From: Amycolatopsis xylanica
GTDB taxonomy: Bacteria; Actinomycetota; Actinomycetes; Mycobacteriales; Pseudonocardiaceae
Reading direction: 5' to 3'
NCBI RefSeq assembly: GCF_900107045.1
Contig: NZ_FNON01000003.1
Location: 372,001-436,000 of the forward strand
DNA: 64,000 bases
Shown here: piece by piece, positions 59,125 to 64,000 of the stretch
Position numbering within the stretch: position 1 is the first letter of the stretch
Layout of the letters: each line of letters opens with the position of its first letter
The notes under the pieces: generated by a model
The model's input: the letters and a program-made list of their open reading frames with translations, nothing else
Database searches by the model: none
Told to the model about the DNA's origin: nothing
Position numbers and translations under genes: made by a program

Positions 59125-61365
59125 ATGGGGGTACCACGGATCAAACGGCATCTGGGCGTCTCGGTCGTTCCCGGCGAAGGCGCGTACCTGTTGTGCGAGC
59201 ACGGGAGCGCGGTCGTCACCGACCCGCTCGCCGAACGGCTGCTGCCGCTGCTGAACGGCAAGCACGATCTTCAATCCATTGTGGACACCTTGCGCGACGA
59301 GGTCGCGCCCGAGGTGGTCCGGCGCGCGGTCGCCCAGCTGGCGCGCGCCGGTCAGGTCGTCGAGGTCGACCCCGACGCCGATGAGCGCTCGGCCGGGTAT
59401 TGGGAGTCACTGGGCCGACACGGTGACGAGGCCAACGCCGAGCTGGCGGCGGGTGTCCGGGTCACCACGTTCGGGTCGGTCGACGCCGAAGAGGCGATCG
59501 AAGCGTTGTGGGCGGCCGGAATGCGGATCGTCGAGTCCGAAGAGGACACCTCGGCGCTCGACCTCGTGCTCACCGACGACTACCTCCGCGCGGGCCTGGC
59601 GAGCTTCGATCGCCGCCAGCGCGCGACCGGCAGGCCGTGGCTGCTGGCGAAGCCGGTCGGCGTGATCGCTTATGTGGGACCGATCTTCGACCCCGCCGGA
59701 GCCTGCTATCGCTGCCTCGAAGTGCGGCTGCGCGGCCAGCGCCGCGCCGAGGACTACCTGGAGGGCAAGCTCACCGACGTCCGGATCGCACCGCCGACCG
59801 TGGACATCGCGGCGAGCCGCTCGCTCGCCTTCGGCATGGCCGCGACCGCGGCGGCGCACTGGCTCGGCGGGCACCGCCACGACGGCACGCACGCCGTGCT
59901 GAGCATCGACACGGCGACACTGCGCACCGAGACCCACGCGCTGAGCCGCCGTCCGCAGTGCTCCGCGTGCGGAAACGCCGCGCTGGTCACGAAGAACATG
60001 CGCAAGCCCGTGAAACTGGTGCCACGCGAAAAAACTTTCGCCGAGGACGGCGGGCATCGTGCCAAGAGTCCCGAAGAGATGATGCGGAACTGGGGCCATC
60101 TGGTCGATCCGATCACCGGCGTCGTGCCCAAGCTGACCCCGCTGAACACGCGATTGCCGTTCGTGCGCGCGTACGCGTCCGGCTACAACCGCGCCCTGCG
60201 GGTGAGCACGCTGCGCGCGTTGCGCGACGGGCTTCGCACGCAGAGCTGCGGCAAGGGCGTCACCGATATCCAGGCGAAGGCGAGCGCGCTCGGCGAGGCG
60301 CTCGAACGCTACAGCGCCGTCTACACCGGCGACGAGCCCCGGTTCCTGGCTTCGCTGAACACGTTGGGAGAGATGGGAATCCACCCCAACCGGTCGATGC
60401 TGTTCAGCGACCGGCAGTTCGCCGAGCGAGAGCAATGGAATGCGAAAGGGATCGCTTTCCAGACGGTCGCGGAGCAGATGTCCGCCGACGCCGAACTCGA
60501 ATGGAGCCCGGTTTATTCACTCACCGAGGAACGCACCAAATACGTGCCGACTTCGTTGTTGTTCTATTCCTATCCTTATCGCGGACCGGTATACGCGATC
60601 GCCGATTCCAACGGCTGCGCGGCGGGCACCAGCTTCGAAGACGCGATGCTGCAAGGGTTCTACGAACTCGTCGAGCGCGACAGCGTGGCGATCTGGTGGT
60701 ACAACCGGCTGCGCTGCCCCGGCGTCGACCTCGACGCGATGAAGGAGCCGTGGCTCGACCGGATGCAAGCCGAATACCGCGGCCTCAACCGGGAGCTCTG
60801 GGCGCTCGACATCACCGCGGACCTCGGGGTGCCTGCGGTCGTCGCGGTCAGCAGGCGGACCGACAAGCCCGCCGAGGACATCATCTTCGGGTTCGGCGCG
60901 CACCACGACGCACGCATCGCCGTGCTGCGCGCCGTCAGCGAGCTCAACCAGTTCCTGCCGGCGGTCGCGTTCAGCACCGAGGACGGCGGGGGCTACACCT
61001 TCCCCGACCCGGTGCAGAAGCACTGGTGGCAGACCGCGACCGTGGCCGATCATCCTTATCTGACACCGGATCCGCACGAACCGGCCAGCCGGGTCGTCGA
61101 TCTGAGCATGCCGACCGGCGGTGACCTCGCCGAGGACGTGCGGCTGTGCCGCCGTCTCGTCGAGGACAAGGGGATGGAACTGCTCGCGCTGGACCTGACC
61201 AGGCCGGACATCGGCCTGCCTGTGGTCAAGGTGCTGGTGCCGGGTATGCGGCACTTCTGGAGCAGGTACGCGCCGGGCCGGCTCTACGACGTGCCCGTCG
61301 CGCTCGGCAGGCTGCGGTCGCCGACCGCGGAGGCCGACCTGAACCCGATTCCGATGTTCGTCTGA
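59125..61365 (+). CDS. Fused ThiF-like/YcaO cyclodehydratase
   Basis: A 746-residue azoline-forming enzyme in which the E1/ThiF-like leader-binding part and the YcaO part are one chain. The N-terminal ~350 residues show two CxxC pairs, C194/C197 and C279/C282, the structural zinc site of TOMM C-proteins. The YcaO part (about 355-746) has SCGKGVTDIQAKASALGEAL as the ATP-site region, and FYELVERDSVAIWWYN near 512. It ends PIPMFV, a degenerate form of the Pro-rich tail of azoline-forming YcaO proteins. It should use ATP to cyclise the core cysteines. RBS GGAAAGGA before ATG 59125. Confidence 0.93.
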   Translation: MGVPRIKRHLGVSVVPGEGAYLLCEHGSAVVTDPLAERLLPLLNGKHDLQSIVDTLRDEVAPEVVRRAVAQLARAGQVVEVDPDADERSAGYWESLGRHGDEANAELAAGVRVTTFGSVDAEEAIEALWAAGMRIVESEEDTSALDLVLTDDYLRAGLASFDRRQRATGRPWLLAKPVGVIAYVGPIFDPAGACYRCLEVRLRGQRRAEDYLEGKLTDVRIAPPTVDIAASRSLAFGMAATAAAHWLGGHRHDGTHAVLSIDTATLRTETHALSRRPQCSACGNAALVTKNMRKPVKLVPREKTFAEDGGHRAKSPEEMMRNWGHLVDPITGVVPKLTPLNTRLPFVRAYASGYNRALRVSTLRALRDGLRTQSCGKGVTDIQAKASALGEALERYSAVYTGDEPRFLASLNTLGEMGIHPNRSMLFSDRQFAEREQWNAKGIAFQTVAEQMSADAELEWSPVYSLTEERTKYVPTSLLFYSYPYRGPVYAIADSNGCAAGTSFEDAMLQGFYELVERDSVAIWWYNRLRCPGVDLDAMKEPWLDRMQAEYRGLNRELWALDITADLGVPAVVAVSRRTDKPAEDIIFGFGAHHDARIAVLRAVSELNQFLPAVAFSTEDGGGYTFPDPVQKHWWQTATVADHPYLTPDPHEPASRVVDLSMPTGGDLAEDVRLCRRLVEDKGMELLALDLTRPDIGLPVVKVLVPGMRHFWSRYAPGRLYDVPVALGRLRSPTAEADLNPIPMFV

Positions 61366-61386
61366 TGCACGACTAGGGGGACAACG

Positions 61387-62955
61387 ATGTCCAGCTCGAT
61401 CCTGCCGCACCGGCAGGCCTCACCCGCCGCCATCGGCGACGCGAGGCATCTGGTGTCGTTTCGCGAGGACGTCGTCGTCGACCGCACCGGCGACGAGCTG
61501 GTCATCGCCCATCGCTGGGGCAACCACGTGCTGACCGGGGTGTCCGACGGCATCGCGGCCGCGGTGGACCGGCTCACCTTCGGCCCGGTGCTGGCCGGCA
61601 ACGTGATGGACCTGGTGATCACCTCGGCCCAGGACCCGATCGCCGAGGCGACCCGGATGCACGGGCTGGTCGAACTGCTCCAGTTCCTGCTGGTGCACTC
61701 GGTCGAGCGGGACGCCGTGACGCTCGCCGACGTGGTCCCGATCTCGTCGAGCGCGCGGCTCAAGGGGTTCACCGGCCCGGTGCGGGCCGCGGGCCACGAG
61801 CGCCTCGCGCTGTCGCGCTTCGCGTATCTGCACCAGGTCGACGGGGTGCTGACGCTGGAGAATCCGCTGAGCCTCTACCGCGCGCGCCTGCACGACCCGC
61901 AGCTGGCCGCGCTGGTCACCGCCGCCTCGCGGCCCCGTACGGTGGCCGAGCTGATCAAGCTGGTGCCCGCGCTCGGCGAGCGCGCCACCAGGCCGGTGCT
62001 CGACCTGCTGCTCGCCGCCAGGCTGCTCGACCGCGCGGACGCCCCGGAGACGGACCGGCTGCGGCAGTGGGGCTTCCACGATCTGCTGTTCCACGCGCGC
62101 AGCCGCTCCGGCCGTCACGACGAGGAGTTCGGCGCGACATTCCGGTTCACCGGCGAGATCGAGCACGAGTCGCCGATCCGTGAATTGCCGGCCGGCGAGA
62201 TCGTCGTATTGCCGGTGCCCGATTTCGACGAGGTGCGCGCCCGTGATCCCCGGCTGACCGAAGTGCTGGAACTGCGGCAGTCGGTGCGCACTCCGGGCGA
62301 ACGGCCGCTCAAACTCCGCCAATTGGCCGAGTTGCTTTACCGCGTGCAGCGCATCCGTTCGATCTACGGGCCGGTTCCCGAACAGCAAATGCCGTATCAA
62401 GGTGTCGACCGCCCTTATCCGGCGGGCGGCGGAGCCGGTGAACTCGACCTCTGGCTGACCATCCGGCGCTGCGCCGGGCTCAAGCCGGGAATGTACTTCT
62501 ACGACCCGGCGGGCCATCGGCTCGTGCTGGTCAACGACTCCACTTCGGACATCGACGCCATGCTCGGCGTCGCTTCCATTTCGGCGGGGAACGCGCTCGC
62601 GCCCGACGTGCTGGTGACCATCACCTCGCGGTTCCAGCGGCTCGGCTGGAAGTACAGCGGCATCCCGTACGCCACCACGCTCAAGCACGTCGGCGTGCTC
62701 TACCAGACGTTGTACCTGGTGAGCACCGCGATGGGGCTCGCGCCGTGCGGGCTGGGCGTCGGCGACGCGGAGCTGTCCGCGCGCTGTTTCGGCCTCGACT
62801 GGGAACGCGAGAGCAGCGTCGGCGACTTCATGATCAGCTCGGCCCCCACTGGTCTGGACCGGGCCCGTCACACCACAGAGGACCTGCCTGGCTGGCAGGC
62901 GCACAACGGTGTCGACTGGCGTGCGCGGGCGGCGGCCGAGTCCGACGAGGACTGA
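61387..62955 (+). CDS. SagB-type azoline dehydrogenase
   Basis: FMN-dependent oxidase of 522 residues that converts thiazolines to thiazoles. The N-terminal ~270 residues are a non-catalytic domain found in long SagB proteins. The nitroreductase-like domain (about 280-505) has LELRQSVRTPGERPLKLRQL, RPYPAGGGAG and KHVGVLYQTLYLVSTAMGLA. RBS GGGGGA before ATG 61387. Only 21 bp separate it from the YcaO gene, so it is in the same operon. Presence of this enzyme predicts thiazole and not thiazoline rings. Confidence 0.92.
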   Translation: MSSSILPHRQASPAAIGDARHLVSFREDVVVDRTGDELVIAHRWGNHVLTGVSDGIAAAVDRLTFGPVLAGNVMDLVITSAQDPIAEATRMHGLVELLQFLLVHSVERDAVTLADVVPISSSARLKGFTGPVRAAGHERLALSRFAYLHQVDGVLTLENPLSLYRARLHDPQLAALVTAASRPRTVAELIKLVPALGERATRPVLDLLLAARLLDRADAPETDRLRQWGFHDLLFHARSRSGRHDEEFGATFRFTGEIEHESPIRELPAGEIVVLPVPDFDEVRARDPRLTEVLELRQSVRTPGERPLKLRQLAELLYRVQRIRSIYGPVPEQQMPYQGVDRPYPAGGGAGELDLWLTIRRCAGLKPGMYFYDPAGHRLVLVNDSTSDIDAMLGVASISAGNALAPDVLVTITSRFQRLGWKYSGIPYATTLKHVGVLYQTLYLVSTAMGLAPCGLGVGDAELSARCFGLDWERESSVGDFMISSAPTGLDRARHTTEDLPGWQAHNGVDWRARAAAESDED

Positions 62956-62957
62956 AC

Positions 62958-63035
62958 ATGGCCGGTCATTCCCCCACCATCGGCGCTATTAGTCGACGCC
63001 TGATATCAACGGGAAGTATTCGTTCAATTCCGTAG
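62958..63035 (+). CDS. 25-codon micro-ORF after SagB
   Basis: It starts 2 nt after the SagB stop with GAGGA 7 nt upstream, so ribosome reinitiation is possible. The peptide begins MAGHSPTIGAISRRLIS and uses AT-rich codons (ATA, TCA, ATT, AGT) unlike the cluster. It has no cysteine and no recognised family. It could be non-functional. Confidence 0.3.
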   Translation: MAGHSPTIGAISRRLISTGSIRSIP

Positions 63036-63186
63036 CGCGACAGCCGATTGCACTGCGTTCAACAACAAGGCATCACGCTGGGGAGTTATTCAACGACTGG
63101 CCGTTCGATGACGGCAAAAAGGCCCGCACCCAGATAAGTTAATTTTCGGGTTGCGCGCAGTAAAAATGCGCGAAGTCGAGACCAAA

Positions 63187-63212
63187 CGGAGCAGCATGAT
63201 GGCGCTGCTCCG
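63187..63212 (+). terminator. 9-bp stem hairpin after RiPP cluster
   Basis: CGGAGCAGC pairs with GCTGCTCCG across an 8-nt loop in an AT-richer stretch; no strong T-run follows. It is either the end of the RiPP transcript or an attenuator ahead of the kinase unit. Confidence 0.45.
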
Positions 63213-63259
63213 ATGTTAACGTTTAGCAACCGCGGCCAGGACATGAGAGGCAGCCGGAG

Positions 63260-63337
63260 ATGACCATCACGAAGATCCTGGCTCGAGATGCCGCGCTCAT
63301 CGGACCCCACACGCTCCGGACGGAGTGGCGGAGATGA
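63260..63337 (+). CDS. 25-codon leader ORF coupled to histidine kinase
   Basis: The peptide begins MTITKILARDAALIGPHTLR; its TGA overlaps the kinase ATG as ATGA, a classic coupling. A six-codon frame (63243-63263, MRGSRR) overlaps its start in the same ATGA manner. GAGAGG lies 8 nt upstream. This chain suggests translational control of the kinase. No family is recognised. Confidence 0.4.
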   Translation: MTITKILARDAALIGPHTLRTEWRR

Positions 63338-64000
63338 AGGCCGCGGGCTCGCTACTGGGGAGAACGAGAGCCTGGCTGATCCGCAGCCTGCGTCCCGGCG
63401 CCGGCGGGACCGGGCACGTCGTCGGCGTGCTCGCGCTGCTGGGCCTGGCCACGTACATGTTCCTGATCGCGACCTTCCCGCTGAGCCTGATCGCCGAGAC
63501 CCAGGGCCTGCGCCAGGTTTTCGCGATCATCGGGTTCGTGCTGTGGATCGGCACGTACATCTACTGCACCATCGCGATCCTGCGCGGCAACCGGCGCAAG
63601 CGGACCATCCAGGTGCTCGCGCTCAGCGGGCTCGGCTGGTCGCTGCTGCTGTTCGGCGTGTTCGGGATGAACTGGGCGGCGCCGCCCGCGCTGAGCTTCT
63701 CGATCATGTTGCTGTGCCTGTCCGGCAAGGCGCGCGGGTTCGCCACGCTCGCCTGTTTCGCGCTCTATATTCCGATCACCGCGAATGTGTTCCACGGGGA
63801 CGATATTCGCCGGGTGCTCGAAGAGTTCGCGTTGTCCACGTTGATCTTCTATTCGATTCCGCGGCTGGTCACGTTCGCGCGGGAGCTGGAGGACACCAGG
63901 GCCGAGCTCGCCGGCGTCGCGGTCAGCGAGCAGCGGCTGCGCTGGGCCCGTGACCTGCACGACACGCTCGGCCACGGATTGTCGGTGGTGCTGCTCAAAC
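63334..64000 (+). CDS. Sensor histidine kinase, NarX/DesK type (3' truncated)
   Basis: The first 222 residues of a kinase that continues past the window end. Five to six membrane helices occupy residues about 28-190 (HVVGVLALLGLATYMFLIAT, FAIIGFVLWIGTYIYCTIAI and later ones). The HisKA_3 phosphorylation box follows, LRWARDLHDTLGHGLSVVLL, with His in RDLHDTLGH. The ATPase domain and the expected NarL/LuxR response regulator should lie downstream. It may control the adjacent RiPP cluster, by position only. ATG at 63334 is coupled to the leader ORF. Confidence 0.9.
   Translation, partial: MKAAGSLLGRTRAWLIRSLRPGAGGTGHVVGVLALLGLATYMFLIATFPLSLIAETQGLRQVFAIIGFVLWIGTYIYCTIAILRGNRRKRTIQVLALSGLGWSLLLFGVFGMNWAAPPALSFSIMLLCLSGKARGFATLACFALYIPITANVFHGDDIRRVLEEFALSTLIFYSIPRLVTFARELEDTRAELAGVAVSEQRLRWARDLHDTLGHGLSVVLLK

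Noticed and set aside
57665..62955. Thiopeptide cluster
   Set aside because: No LanB-type dehydratase or pyridine synthase, and the core has no Ser/Thr run.

Overview
The window is GC-rich DNA from a filamentous-type actinomycete. Many GTG starts, a small DUF3618 protein, SARP/AfsR-type regulators, a SigD/ShbA-like sigma factor and secreted polysaccharidases point to Pseudonocardiaceae; Amycolatopsis is my best guess, as an inference and not a match I could run. No phage, conjugative element, rRNA or CRISPR array is visible. The only mobile-element trace is an orphan IS630-type HTH protein.

Layout. 1-6.6 kb: OmpR-type response regulator, Crp/Fnr regulator, a 32-codon membrane micro-ORF, a flavin oxidoreductase and a Tat-exported TolB-propeller/amidohydrolase. 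6.6-9.3 kb: a dense cluster of palindromes, a second exported amidohydrolase and a GH46 chitosanase. 9.3-17.9 kb: MacB/FtsX-type ABC exporter, IS630-like HTH, ECF sigma factor and three secreted hydrolases. 17.9-26.5 kb: a 3-hydroxybutyrate uptake/oxidation operon (SDR, MFS symporter, PucR-type regulator), kynureninase with a GNAT, an acyl-CoA synthetase and an SDR. 26.8-38.7 kb: MFS exporter, an intergenic region holding four six-codon ORFs, a GGDEF protein, an XRE-SARP-NB-ARC-TPR regulator, ABC transporter parts, and a repeat-rich 840-bp gap. 38.8-46.7 kb: a phospholipase A2/acyltransferase fusion, an LCP cell-wall ligase, an XRE regulator, a Baeyer-Villiger monooxygenase with a divergent TetR, small proteins and an atypical UAG tRNA. 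46.9-57.2 kb: a three-subunit molybdenum hydroxylase operon, a SARP-NACHT-membrane protein, a methyltransferase and two secreted beta-glucanases. 57.6-63 kb: an azole-type RiPP cluster (Cys-rich precursor, P450, fused ThiF/YcaO cyclodehydratase, SagB dehydrogenase). It is followed by micro-ORFs and a DesK/NarX-type histidine kinase cut by the window end.

Three themes stand out. (i) Four tandem minus-strand six-codon ORFs at 28.0-28.3 kb all read M-x-D-R-E-A-stop. Each has a strong Shine-Dalgarno, and synonymous codons vary while the peptide does not; this is the best candidate for something undescribed. (ii) The RiPP cluster has a C-W-C-A-C-V-V-C core and a P450, a combination I cannot assign to a known product. 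(iii) The intergenic space is populated by repeat families: a 42-bp palindrome (eight copies), a GGGATAAAGC palindrome (four loci), and a head-to-head array of 22-bp units. They sit mostly at gene ends and sometimes supply the stop codon.

Secreted depolymerases (chitosanase, GH64, GH16, PHB-depolymerase-like esterase, tannase-like hydrolase) together with hydroxybutyrate catabolism suggest a soil saprophyte. A perfect Crp-type operator upstream of the GH16 gene suggests cAMP-dependent control there.
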